NCBI RefSeq assembly: GCF_003201875.1
Contig: NZ_QJKD01000017.1
Location: 56,409-120,408, forward strand
Source: Hungatella effluvii
Lineage (GTDB): Bacteria; Bacillota; Clostridia; Lachnospirales; Lachnospiraceae
Length of the DNA: 64,000 bases
Direction: 5' to 3'
Shown here: positions 1 through 9,200 of the stretch, piece after piece
Layout of the letters: each line of letters begins with the position of its first letter
Position numbering within the stretch: position 1 is the first letter of the stretch
Notes under the pieces: model-generated
Told to the model about the DNA's origin: nothing
Seen by the model: only the letters and a program-made list of their open reading frames with translations
Databases searched by the model: none
Translations under genes and position numbers: made by a program

Positions 1-1
1 A

Positions 2-838
2 AAAGCAGAATTTCAGAACCTTTATCAGATCTATCTTCTGTTTGAAGAAAAACCGGTTAAGCCGGAGGCCGGGATCATACGCACGGCTCTGGAAGAAACC
101 TTCGGCGCGATCGACATCGTGTCCCCTTCACCGGCTCTGACCTCTTTTGCCGTAAAAAAATATCTGGCACAGTTTAAAGACGGCGCCCTGCCGCCCCAGG
201 TCGTCATGGGGGACGTTCAGGAATTCAAGCAGGACTCCATTGACGCATTTTCCCGGAGCCAGCTCTGGGATGTGGCCGACGGAGACGCTCTTTTGGAGCG
301 GTGCCGGTATGAGATTTTTCTGTTTGACATGATGGCTGCCGTGCTGGAATACAAGGAGCGCTGTGAGATGATGATGGACTGGATGGAGACAGCGGTCAGA
401 CTGTTTCCTGACTGCACTGCGGTCTGGATCAAGCCGGCCGGGAAACTGTTTACCGCAGATCAGATCAGGGAACACAAAATACCGCGTGAAGACCGTTTCA
501 TATACTTTGGCGTCAACGCCCGCCTTTTCAACATCTCCGGCAGCGACGACAAGGTTGTGGATACCCTGGGTCTCTATGCAATCGGACTCCCTGACGTCCA
601 GTACCATTTCCGGGGTCTGGAGCCGCAGGCCGTCGTAAACCATGCGTATAATGCGGCCTCCTATCTCTACGCGGCCGACGCGCCGGTCAAGTCCGGTGAG
701 ACCATCGACGGAATCGCAGACGGCCGGATGAGCCGGGAGGTCCAGTGGAGATGCCAGTACGAGGACGCCCTAATCCAGCCAGTCCGGGTGGTCATGGACA
801 TCTGCCCCGGGGAATACGCGGCGGGGCATAGGGAATAA
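2..838 (+). CDS. DUF4261 domain protein, 5' end outside the window
   Basis: The reading frame is open from base 2 at the left edge with no start in front of it, so the N-terminus is missing and the visible part is about 278 codons. The remaining protein resembles the DUF4261 family: a segment with FAVKKYL and DGALPP, then a C-terminal part with DTLGLYAIGLPDVQYHF and CQYEDALIQPV. The function of this family is unknown and I infer none. The first ATG-like choice inside the window (base 119) would cut into the conserved part, so it is unlikely to be the true start. The gene ends at a shared terminator facing dcd. Confidence 0.7.
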   Translation, partial: KAEFQNLYQIYLLFEEKPVKPEAGIIRTALEETFGAIDIVSPSPALTSFAVKKYLAQFKDGALPPQVVMGDVQEFKQDSIDAFSRSQLWDVADGDALLERCRYEIFLFDMMAAVLEYKERCEMMMDWMETAVRLFPDCTAVWIKPAGKLFTADQIREHKIPREDRFIYFGVNARLFNISGSDDKVVDTLGLYAIGLPDVQYHFRGLEPQAVVNHAYNAASYLYAADAPVKSGETIDGIADGRMSREVQWRCQYEDALIQPVRVVMDICPGEYAAGHRE

Positions 839-852
839 GCGGTTGTGACCAT

Positions 853-908
853 AAAAAAGGAAGATACTGCTTCAGGGACTCCTGACTCTGCATCTTCCTC
901 TTTTTATT
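853..908. terminator. bidirectional terminator between the DUF4261 gene and dcd
   Basis: GGAAGAT and ATCTTCC arms enclose a loop that itself pairs in part (TCAGG/CCTGA). T runs follow on both strands, as expected between convergent genes. Confidence 0.75.
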
Positions 909-954
909 ATCCGGTTTTCTTATATTATCTCTTACATCATCTCTTATACCGTTC

Positions 955-1473
955 TCACCCAAAGTCCTTATACATGAGACTGGCTTGAATCCCACTGTTA
1001 TTCTGATACTTTCCACTGCTGTACAGATCGTATTCCCCATCAATATCATGGTAATAGATCTGGCAGATCTCCACATTCGGATATATTCTGACCGGCTGCA
1101 CACAGAAAATCTCCAGCGTCCAGTACCCGGCGAAGCCAATATCGCCAAAGCCTGCGGTCACATGGATAAAGAGTCCCAGCCTGCCCGTGGAAGAACGGCC
1201 CTCCAGCATGGGGACATAGCGATCCGTCTTCGTAAATTCGTTGGTCCTTCCCAGATACAGCCTGTTGGGTTCCAGAAGAAGCCCTTCCTCCGGAATCACG
1301 ATCCGCTTAGTCGGATTGGGCTTTTTCATATCCAGCTCATCCTGCTCGTAAACCAGAAGTTCATCCGCCAGAGACAGGTTATAGCTGTTAGGATTAATTC
1401 TCTTTTCATCAAATGGAGTAATGATGATCTCTTTCCCCATGTGCTTTAATATTTCTTTTCCCGAAAGAATCAT
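955..1473 (-). CDS. dcd: dCTP deaminase / dUTPase-fold protein
   Basis: A 172-residue protein of the trimeric dUTPase/dCTP deaminase fold. It shows RINPNSYNLSL near residue 25, LYLGRT, the conserved MLEGRSSTGRLGLF, and the HVTAGFGDIGFAGYWTLEI core that holds the catalytic Glu in Dcd enzymes. Members deaminate dCTP to dUTP, and some also hydrolyse dUTP to dUMP, feeding dTMP synthesis. The length is close to that of other Dcd proteins. It lies 12 bp downstream of a small gene on the same strand and probably shares its promoter. I cannot tell from sequence alone whether it is mono- or bifunctional. Confidence 0.92.
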   Translation of the reverse strand: MILSGKEILKHMGKEIIITPFDEKRINPNSYNLSLADELLVYEQDELDMKKPNPTKRIVIPEEGLLLEPNRLYLGRTNEFTKTDRYVPMLEGRSSTGRLGLFIHVTAGFGDIGFAGYWTLEIFCVQPVRIYPNVEICQIYYHDIDGEYDLYSSGKYQNNSGIQASLMYKDFG

Positions 1474-1485
1474 GATTCATGCCCC

Positions 1486-1719
1486 TCATCCCAGATAGTC
1501 GCCCAGCTCCGCCTCGTTCTTCTTCCCATAATGCTTCATCAGATCCCGCTTTTCCGCGGAACTTAAGCTGTTCCAGAGCTTCTGAACCCTCGGGTCCTTA
1601 AAACCGATGTAGGGAACGCCGTTTTTCTCACATTCATAGGATGACAAATAATGATTCAGCGCACTCCACTCCACGAAAAAACTGTTAATTTTTGTGCTAA
1701 ACCTCTTTACCTTCGCCAT
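1486..1719 (-). CDS. small hypothetical protein upstream of dcd
   Basis: A 77-residue protein that I do not recognise. It is basic and aromatic-rich at the N-terminus (VKRF, FFVEWSALNHYL) with no signal peptide, membrane segment or cysteine motif beyond a single Cys. It is very probably a real gene: a GGGGAGG ribosome binding site lies 10 nt before the ATG, a good promoter lies upstream (1795-1823), and it runs into dcd after 12 bp. The SSAEKRDLMKHYGKKNEAELGDYL tail looks helical. No function is inferred. Confidence 0.75.
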   Translation of the reverse strand: MAKVKRFSTKINSFFVEWSALNHYLSSYECEKNGVPYIGFKDPRVQKLWNSLSSAEKRDLMKHYGKKNEAELGDYLG

Positions 1720-1794
1720 AAAGGTATTCCTCCCCTTCGGACAACCGTCCTGATACTTTAGACCTGTTTGTGCCTTGCCGATTCCATTGCTTTA

Positions 1795-1823
1795 AGTATA
1801 TCACAGAGACTGCCGGCAGGCAA
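1795..1823 (-). promoter_or_regulatory. sigma-A promoter for the small gene and dcd
   Basis: On the minus strand: TTGCCT, 17-nt spacer, TATACT, about 75 bp before the ATG at 1719. Confidence 0.65.
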
Positions 1824-1850
1824 ACAGGGATTTGGGAACCTTAAGTATTT

Positions 1851-2558
1851 TTACAGAAAATTAATAAATTCCTCCCGCGCAGCCGCCATGCGCGCCTCAA
1901 ACTGCTGATAGAAATCCAGCTCCTTCTGAAACGAAATCATATAGAAAAGCTTAAGCACCCCCATAGCAGTCCGCTTCCTCGCATCTTCCCCACCGGCCTG
2001 TTCTGATCCCTCTTCCGGTTTCCGCTCCGGATTCTGCTCCCGTTTCTTCTCCAGTTCCCTGAGGAAGTAATGCCACTCCACAATATAGCTCTCATAACGG
2101 CCCATATCCGGAGTATCCATCCACTTGCGGATCTTGACCTTCGTCTTCTGCTCCTTCCGGCATTCGTGAATCTGGTTAAAATACCGGAAGCCGTGGTCCT
2201 CATAGATTCGGCCAAGCGGAAACATCCGGCAGATTCCCGGTCTGAAGGGATGAATCCGGCAGCGCCCCTCCTCGTTTAAAAAGGTGCAGGCCTCCCCCTC
2301 TCCGGACATCTTCAGGTTTGGCAGAATTATGCCATCCACCAGATTCAGCTCCACTGCCTCCGCCAGCAGCCCCTCAAAGGACAGGCCGAGGCCCGTCTCC
2401 AGCCGAAAGACGTCATAGGGATCTAAAACAATGGAACTTCCCATGCCCCGGCAGCAGGCGGAACAGCCGCGGCAGTCGTCACAGCCCACCTTCACCATGT
2501 CGCTGCTGCCATACAGTTTCCCATCTGATATCTCTTCCAGGCTGACTTCCCGTTTCAT
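1851..2558 (-). CDS. YkgJ-type cysteine cluster protein
   Basis: A 235-residue protein with the CxxCxxCC cluster (CRGCSACC) near the N-terminus and further cysteines in EACTFL, GRCRIHPFRPGICRMFPLG and HEC. This pattern defines the YkgJ (UPF0153) family, thought to bind zinc or an Fe-S cluster; the biochemical role is unknown. The start at 2558 is chosen because a purine-rich AAAGGGGGAATAGG precedes it. A longer frame to 2618 would overlap nrdG and has no ribosome binding site. It follows nrdG by 16 bp and is probably cotranscribed with nrdD-nrdG. The low-complexity Glu/Arg-rich C-terminal third is unusual. Confidence 0.82.
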   Translation of the reverse strand: MKREVSLEEISDGKLYGSSDMVKVGCDDCRGCSACCRGMGSSIVLDPYDVFRLETGLGLSFEGLLAEAVELNLVDGIILPNLKMSGEGEACTFLNEEGRCRIHPFRPGICRMFPLGRIYEDHGFRYFNQIHECRKEQKTKVKIRKWMDTPDMGRYESYIVEWHYFLRELEKKREQNPERKPEEGSEQAGGEDARKRTAMGVLKLFYMISFQKELDFYQQFEARMAAAREEFINFL

Positions 2559-2574
2559 CCAACCTATTCCCCCT

Positions 2575-3099
2575 TTACCTATCCATTTCAGCAAACAGCT
2601 CCGGACAGCCCGGTTCATGAATCTGCAGCACTCGCTGATTGCTGCTGCCCCGGAATTTCAGTTTGAGATCGTAAAGCTCCTGGTCGAATTCGCCATCCAC
2701 CAGGATATCGATGCACGCAAGAAATTCGGGCGTCACCTCGCAGTGTGCCCGTCCCTCCTGCACCAATAGATCCGTCTCGTACGTATAACCGGTGTAGCAC
2801 CAGATCGTCTTCTCCGGATACAGCTCCTTAAACCGGAGAACCAGAGGCAGAAGCGCCCGCTGGTTCTCCGGCTCCATCGGCTCTCCGCCCAGCAGAGACA
2901 GACCGGATATATAGCTTTTTCCACAGGAATCGAGGATCTCCTGTACCGCCTCGCCCGTGAACTCATTTCCATAATTAAAATCCCATGCGATCTCATTAAA
3001 ACAGCCCCGGCACCGGTGAGTGCAGCCGGACACAAAAAGGCTCGTCCGCACTCCGGTGCCGTTGGCAACGTCACAATGTTTGATATCGGCGTATTTCAT
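2575..3099 (-). CDS. nrdG: anaerobic ribonucleotide reductase activating protein
   Basis: A 174-residue radical SAM enzyme that installs the glycyl radical on NrdD. The cluster motif CTHRCRGC (CxxxCxxC) binds the 4Fe-4S cluster, and GGEP is the usual SAM-binding motif. The start at 3099 has a GAGGAG site 11 nt upstream, and the protein then begins MKYADIKHCD as is common in NrdG. It lies 44 bp after nrdD on the same strand. It should share the NrdR-controlled promoter in front of nrdD. Confidence 0.95.
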   Translation of the reverse strand: MKYADIKHCDVANGTGVRTSLFVSGCTHRCRGCFNEIAWDFNYGNEFTGEAVQEILDSCGKSYISGLSLLGGEPMEPENQRALLPLVLRFKELYPEKTIWCYTGYTYETDLLVQEGRAHCEVTPEFLACIDILVDGEFDQELYDLKLKFRGSSNQRVLQIHEPGCPELFAEMDR

Positions 3100-3143
3100 G
3101 ATATTATTGCTCCTCAAATGTAACAGTTCAGCCATGCATCAGA

Positions 3144-5273
3144 CTACAGATGAAGCACTCTGGCCTTGATTTCCTTTGTCTTTCCGGCATTCCAGAAATT
3201 CTCGCCCAGGTAACCGCAGGTTCTTCTGGTCACGTTCATCTTGTCCTTGTCCTTATTATGACACTGCGGGCATTCCCACTCCATGTCCTCATTGATGATG
3301 ATCTCACCGTCGAAGCCGCATTCCTGGCAGTAGTCGGATTTGGTGTTGAACTCCGCATACTGGATATTGTCATAGATAAATTTGACCACTTCTTCCATAG
3401 CCTCCAGATTCTTCGCCATATTCGGAACCTCCACGTAAGAGATAGCGCCGCCGGAAGAAATCTTCTGGAACTGGCTCTCAAATGTAAACTTGCTGAACGC
3501 GTCGATCTTCTCTCTCACGTCCACGTGGTAGGAATTCGTGTAGTAGCCCTTGTCCGTCACATTCTCTATCTGGCCGAAGCGCTCTCTGTCGATTCTGGCG
3601 AAACGGTAGCAAAGGGACTCAGCCGGAGTTCCGTAAAGGCCGAATCCAAGACCGGTCTCCTCTTTCCAGCACTCAACCGCCTCTTTCATGTGGTTCATAA
3701 CGCGGAGGGCAAACTCCTCTCCCGCCGGGTCCGTGTGGCTGACTCCTTTCATCAGCTTCGTCATCTCGTAGATACCGATGTATCCTAAAGAGATCGTGGA
3801 GTATCCGTCATGAAGCAGCGGATCGATCTTCGCCCCCTTCGGGAGTCTGGCGATCGCTCCGTACTGCCAGTGAATCGGGCTCACATCGGATAATGTGCCT
3901 TCCAGGGCCTTATGCCTGCACATAAGCGCCTCGAAGCAGATGGCAAGACGTTCGTCTAAAAGCTTCCAGAAAACCTCCTCGTCGCCCTTTGCCAGGATTC
4001 CGATCTGCGGAAGATTCAGGCTCACAACGCCCTGATTGAAACGGCCTTCAAATTTATATTCCCCGTTCTCGTCCTTCCAGGGAGATAAGAAGCTGCGGCA
4101 GCCCATACAGCTGAACACATTGCCCTCATAGTTTGCCTTCATCTTCTTCGCGGAAATATAATCGGGATACATACGCTTTGAAGAGCAGCGCACCGCAAGC
4201 TTCGTGATGTAATCGTATTTTCCGCCCTTTAAGCAGTTATTCTCGTCCAGAACGTAGATGAGCTTTGGAAATGCCGGTGTCACATAGACGCCCGCCTCAT
4301 TCTTGATCCCTTCCAGTCTCTGGCGCAGAATCTCTTCCACGATCAGCGCGTTCTCATCGATGTATTCATCCTCGTCGTCCAGGCGAAGGAACAGCGTCAC
4401 AAACGGCGCCTGGCCGTTGGTCGTCATCAGGGTGTTGATCTGATACTGGATCGTCTGAACGCCTGATTTCAGTTCATCTCTCAGACGAATCCGCGCCATC
4501 TTCTCCACCGCCTCGTTATCCAGGCTGTCGCCAAACTCTTCCCGGATCTGTCTGTGGAATTTATTGCTGCTCTTCCTTAAATACTTACCAAGATGTCTCA
4601 TATCCACGGACTGGCCGCCATACTGGTTGCTGGCCACCGCCGCGATGATCTGGGTCATAACCGTACAGGCCACCTGAAAGCTTTTGGGGCTCTCGATCAT
4701 CTTCTCGTTCATCACGGTGCCGTTATCCAGCATGTCCGCGATATTGATGAGACAGCAGTTAAAGATCGGCTGAACAAAGTAATCCGCGTCATGGAAATGA
4801 ATCGCTCCCTGTTCATGGGCCATGGAAATGCGTTCCGGCAGAAGCATACGCTTCGTCAAATCCCTGGATACCTCTCCGGCGATGTAATCCCTCTGTGTGG
4901 ATGCCAGAATCGTATTCTTATTGGAATTTTCCTCCGCCAGCTCCTTGTTTTCATTCCGGATCAGCTTCAGGATCGATTCATCCGTCGTGTTCGCTTTTCT
5001 CAGAAGCGCCCTCTGATACCGGTAAATCATATATTTTTTCGAGAGAGTGTACTTGTTCTGCTTAACCAGGCGGCTCTCAATCATATCCTGAATGCTCTCG
5101 ACATGGACAACATCCTCACATTCCTTCTCCACATCATCCAGAATACCGTCAATCAATGCCTCCCCGGCGCGTTCTGCCGCGTCCACTTCCGCATTCGCCT
5201 TCTGAATAGCCCTTACAATCTTCTCTCTGTCATAATTTACAATTCTGCCGTCACGTTTCTGTACCTTAATCAT
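3144..5273 (-). CDS. nrdD: anaerobic ribonucleoside-triphosphate reductase
   Basis: A 709-residue class III ribonucleotide reductase that makes dNTPs without oxygen. Residues 1-95 form an ATP-cone allosteric domain (VQKRDGRIVNYDREKI). The catalytic barrel follows, with the FSCMGCRSFL segment. Near the C-terminus are two CxxC zinc pairs (CQEC, CPQC) and the glycyl radical site RRTCGYLG, with Gly about residue 687. The protein is complete. nrdG follows directly. An NrdR box covers the predicted transcription start, and nrdR itself lies at 25.5 kb in this window. Confidence 0.97.
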   Translation of the reverse strand: MIKVQKRDGRIVNYDREKIVRAIQKANAEVDAAERAGEALIDGILDDVEKECEDVVHVESIQDMIESRLVKQNKYTLSKKYMIYRYQRALLRKANTTDESILKLIRNENKELAEENSNKNTILASTQRDYIAGEVSRDLTKRMLLPERISMAHEQGAIHFHDADYFVQPIFNCCLINIADMLDNGTVMNEKMIESPKSFQVACTVMTQIIAAVASNQYGGQSVDMRHLGKYLRKSSNKFHRQIREEFGDSLDNEAVEKMARIRLRDELKSGVQTIQYQINTLMTTNGQAPFVTLFLRLDDEDEYIDENALIVEEILRQRLEGIKNEAGVYVTPAFPKLIYVLDENNCLKGGKYDYITKLAVRCSSKRMYPDYISAKKMKANYEGNVFSCMGCRSFLSPWKDENGEYKFEGRFNQGVVSLNLPQIGILAKGDEEVFWKLLDERLAICFEALMCRHKALEGTLSDVSPIHWQYGAIARLPKGAKIDPLLHDGYSTISLGYIGIYEMTKLMKGVSHTDPAGEEFALRVMNHMKEAVECWKEETGLGFGLYGTPAESLCYRFARIDRERFGQIENVTDKGYYTNSYHVDVREKIDAFSKFTFESQFQKISSGGAISYVEVPNMAKNLEAMEEVVKFIYDNIQYAEFNTKSDYCQECGFDGEIIINEDMEWECPQCHNKDKDKMNVTRRTCGYLGENFWNAGKTKEIKARVLHL

Positions 5274-5389
5274 CGCTGTCTCCTTATTCCCTTTAATCCA
5301 TATTCTACTTTATAATACTGCTAAAAAATAACACAGCAGCTGTTACTTTGCCGTGAAATCTTCTACATTTTGCGTATGTAATTATTTCC

Positions 5390-5405
5390 TCACCATATAT
5401 AGTGC
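5390..5405 (-). promoter_or_regulatory. NrdR box upstream of nrdD
   Basis: The minus-strand 16-mer GCACTATATATGGTGA matches the NrdR-box consensus (ACACwATATATwGTGT) at about 13 positions. It lies directly after the -10 element and so covers the start of transcription, the position expected for repression. A second, much weaker dyad (TACAT and ATGTA arms) lies at 5364-5380; I am not confident it is a box. Confidence 0.75.
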
Positions 5406-5411
5406 TTTTCC

Positions 5412-5439
5412 ATTATACAACAGATATGGCAAAAGTAAA
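5412..5439 (-). promoter_or_regulatory. nrdD-nrdG promoter
   Basis: Minus strand: TTTACT, 16-nt spacer, perfect TATAAT. The NrdR box begins 6 bp downstream of the -10. Confidence 0.6.
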
Positions 5440-5548
5440 GGCCTTTTTCTCTTTTTCTTTCTCTCTAAAGCCCTGAAAAAACACATCAGCGCTCTCCGCA
5501 GGCCGTTTCCGGGGCATTAAAATTTTTTCTCAACGGAGTCAGTACACA

Positions 5549-5608
5549 GCCGAAGAACCAGCGGGCAATGAAAGGATTGCTCCTTCCGCCGCCCGCCGGT
5601 TCTCCGGC
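5549..5608. repeat. long intergenic hairpin between nrdD and a flavoprotein gene
   Basis: 18-nt arms at 5549-5566 and 5591-5608 pair at 16 of 18 positions, and an inner AAGGA/TCCTT stem lies in the loop. No T run follows directly on either strand, so it is not a standard terminator. The rest of the 5274-5621 gap holds only the nrdD promoter and NrdR box. Confidence 0.6.
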
Positions 5609-5621
5609 GTAACCTCCAGTT

Positions 5622-6242
5622 TTAACGGATAAAGTTAGTCTTAAGCTTCTGCTCCGCTTCCGGCGTCGTGATTCCTGCCGCCTTACCCGCCTCGATGCAG
5701 CGAAGCATCCACGCCATATTCTTCCCCAACGTGCGCATGATCTGCAGCCCCTCCAAATCCTGCTCTACGTCCTCCGGCGAATTGCCGTGAACCATGTTCC
5801 AGTACTGGGACGATACGACCGGCATCTGGGAAATCGTAAAGTATTTATTCAGGGTATCGAGCGTAGCCGTCGTTCCCGCGCGCCGTGCAGAAGCCACCGC
5901 GGCAGCCGGCTTGAACGCAAAACAGCTTCCCGCGTAGAACAGACGGTCCAGAAAGGAATAGAGGGAGCCGTTAGCCGACGCATAGTAGACCGGAGAGCCG
6001 ACGATCAGTCCATCCGCGTGCTCCATCTTATCCAAAAATGCATTGACCGGATCTCCCTTGAAGACACAGCGGCCCGTCGCGGCGCATTTGCCGCATCCGA
6101 TACATCCATGAACGGCCTGATTGCCGATATGGACGATCTCCGTCTCGATTCCCTCCTTCGTAAGAGCCCCCGCCACTTCCGTGAGCGCACGGTATGTACA
6201 GCCCTTTTCGTGAGGGCTTCCGTTTAACAGCAGTACTTTCAT
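5622..6242 (-). CDS. flavodoxin-family NADPH-dependent FMN reductase / iron-sulfur flavoprotein
   Basis: A 206-residue flavodoxin-fold protein. The phosphate-binding segment LLLNGSPHEKGCTYRAL starts at residue 4, and GSPVYYASANGSLYSFLDR is the typical second FMN-contacting stretch. A CIGCGKCAATGRC cysteine cluster near residue 50 resembles the compact cluster of archaeal and clostridial iron-sulfur flavoproteins. It probably transfers electrons between a reduced carrier or NAD(P)H and an unknown acceptor. The start at 6242 is chosen because AAAGGATGG precedes it and the core fold begins there; an upstream in-frame Met at 6266 adds eight non-conserved residues. It is encoded after the SNF2 gene. 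Confidence 0.85.
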   Translation of the reverse strand: MKVLLLNGSPHEKGCTYRALTEVAGALTKEGIETEIVHIGNQAVHGCIGCGKCAATGRCVFKGDPVNAFLDKMEHADGLIVGSPVYYASANGSLYSFLDRLFYAGSCFAFKPAAAVASARRAGTTATLDTLNKYFTISQMPVVSSQYWNMVHGNSPEDVEQDLEGLQIMRTLGKNMAWMLRCIEAGKAAGITTPEAEQKLKTNFIR

Positions 6243-6283
6243 CTTAATCCATCCTTTCTTTTTCAACTGAAAATAAGCACACC

Positions 6284-9200
6284 CTAATCTAGTCCAACCG
6301 GCGCATTTACGCCGGGGGACACCAGCAGGCCGATGAGATCATCCTTCGTCAGGCTGCCTAACGAGACGGTGCCTTCTGTTATGATCTGTTCCGCCAGATT
6401 CTTCTTTGATTCCTGAAGCTTTAATATATTTTCTTCAATGGTTCCCTTCGTAATCAGCTTAAACACGGTTACCTGCTTTTCCTGGCCAATCCGGTGGGTA
6501 CGGTCCGTCGCCTGATTCTGCGCCGCCACGTTCCACCATGGATCGTAATGGATAACCACATCCGCGGCCGTTAAGTTTAATCCCGTTCCTCCGGCCTTCA
6601 GGGAAATCAGGAATACCGGCACACCGTCGTCCTTAAAGGAGTTGACCATGTGAAGGCGCTCTTCCTTGGGTGTCGCACCCGTCAGAATATAATATGCCAT
6701 CCCCTCTTTTTTCAGCCGCTTTTCGATGATTTCCAGCATCGATGTAAACTGGGAAAAGAGCAGAATCTTATGGCCGCCCTCCACGCCGTTCCGGATCAGA
6801 TCGATACACGTCTCGAGCTTGGCGGAGCTGCCGTTATAGTTGCTGTAGCAGAGATGCGGATCGCAGCAGATCTGGCGCAGCTTCGTCAGCTGAGCAAGGA
6901 TCTGAATCCTGTCGGAGCCGCCGTCTCCGGCCTGCTCCAGCTGCTGTCTGACCTGCCATGCATTGGCGGTGTACAAATCCTTCTGTTCCTTTTCGAAGCC
7001 GGAATAGATAACATTCTCCAGCTTATCGGGAAGTTCCTTCAGCACATCCTTCTTTAAGCGGCGCATGATAAACGGACCGATCATACGGTGCAGCCCCTTT
7101 AAACAGGCTTCATCCTGATCCCGCACGATGGGGAGCTCATACTCCTTCTTGAATCTCTGATAGGAAAACAGGAATCCGGGCATGAGGAAGTCAAATATAC
7201 TCCACAGCTCGCTGAGCCGGTTCTCAATCGGCGTTCCCGTCAGGGCGAATCTCGTTCTGGCATTCACCGATTTAACCGCCTTCGCGCTCTGGGTCGAGGC
7301 GTTCTTGATATACTGTGCCTCGTCGATGATCTGAAAACGGAATTCCTTTTCCTCGTAAAAGGCGATATCCCGCTTCAGCAGATCGTAGGAGGTAACTAAT
7401 ATCTCCCCCTCCGAGGCCGCATTCAGAAGTTCTTCCCGCTCCTGTGCGGTACCGCTTATTGTACGGACTTTCAGGGTCGGTGCGAACTGATGAATCTCAT
7501 TTTCCCAGTTGTACACCAGGGACGCCGGGCAGACGATCAACGCGGACGTGTCCGGCTCGCGGTTCCTCTCATCCAGGAGGAGCGCGATAACCTGAATCGT
7601 CTTTCCAAGGCCCATATCATCCGCCAGAATTCCGCCAAACCCGCAGGAATCCAGGGTCTTAAGCCACCGGAAGCCCGTTTTCTGGTATTCTCTCAGCACG
7701 GGACGGAGCGTCAGCGGTATCTCAAAATCACTGTCTTCCACGGATTTCATGCCGCGGACCACGGCCTTAAACAGCGCATCGCGGTAAAGCGTGATGCCTG
7801 TGCCCTCTTTTAAAATACCATCCAGATAGAGCGCCCGGTATTTGGGAAGACGAATCTTCTGACTCTGTAAATCCGACTTGTTGACTGCGAGGCCCTCCAC
7901 CAGCTTCGCCACCGTCATCAGGCCGTTATCGTCCAGAGCCAGAAACTCGCCGTTTTTCATGCGGTAGTACCGTTTTTTCTGGCTGTACTCTGAGAGCAGC
8001 CTCGTGAGCTCGGCCCCCGACATTCCGTCCGTGTCCACCGTCAGCTCCAGCCAGCTGCCGCTGCTCTTCACACCGATGGAAATCTTCGGGGGCGGAAGAA
8101 CCTTCAGTTTTTTAAAGGACTCCGACAAATATACCTCACCCTGAGCCATGAACTCGCTCATGCCCTCCGTTAAAAGGCGGTAGATGGCCTCCTCGTCGTC
8201 GCGGATCGCCGGATATTCGGTATCGTGTTCCTTGTATTTAAAATACTTTGTAATCAGCTGGCTGACCCGGAATTCTCCCGGCACATCCCGGCATACGGTT
8301 CTGGGAAGCTTCTCATCCTCCACCGGCTGAAACGAGTATTCTCCATAAGACAGAACCGGTTTTAAGACCAGGTCGTTCGGCCCCTGGCTGTCAAACTCGA
8401 ATCTCGCTTTCAGTTCCTCCGGCTTGTATGCCTCCAGTTCCACGTCGCCTGCGTCGATCGTACTGTAGGCAGCGATCTTTTTCAGCACGCGCTCATAGAA
8501 AAGCGGCATATCCTTGTCATTCACTTCCGCCTCACAGTTGGAGCCGAAGCTCTTTATCATCTGTTCCAGGAAGACGTGCAGTGTGGCACTGCATGCTTCG
8601 TCACAGCGAAAGATCCGTTCCTTGTCCACCACATAGAGATGGCGCTCTCCCTCAAAGATCAGAAGCCCCTTGTCGATGGATACCAGGATGCCATCCCGTC
8701 CCTTTCTTCTGACTTTGACCGCCAGATCGGGATTATGATCCGTCACCGTCACCATTCTCTTGTGGGCACGGTAGTCCTCCAGTTCCAGCGTCTCGCCCAT
8801 CATCAGGCTGAAGAAGCGGTCCCGGTTGCCCCGGCTCAGATTTAAGCCCCGCAGAGTCGGCAGGTTCGAAAAAGAGCTCTTCTGAAACTGTTCATAGTGC
8901 TCACAGTAAATGCCCACCAGCTCCATGATGAATTCCACCAGCGGCCTGCTCTCCTTTGCAAAGACGGACAGATTGTGGTGGAAGGCCAGGTTCTTCCCGT
9001 ATTCCACCAGCGAACCGCTCTCTACTGCCCTCGTAAACGCCACAAGATCCTTGAGCACATAGAAACGTTCCCGCCCCAGACGGAATTCCAGCTTCACATC
9101 GCTTCGGTCCGCTATGATACGGACAGCCAGCTGCACCTGCTTTTCTTCTCCCTCAATAATGATCTGAGCCACTTCCCGGTTGGTGTACTCCCGGATCATG

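Noticed and set aside
3150..3788. Long plus-strand frames opposite nrdD, and similar ones opposite argS, the SNF2 gene, the M60 gene and valS
   Set aside because: Shadows of strongly biased minus-strand coding; they have no family motifs, sites or promoters.
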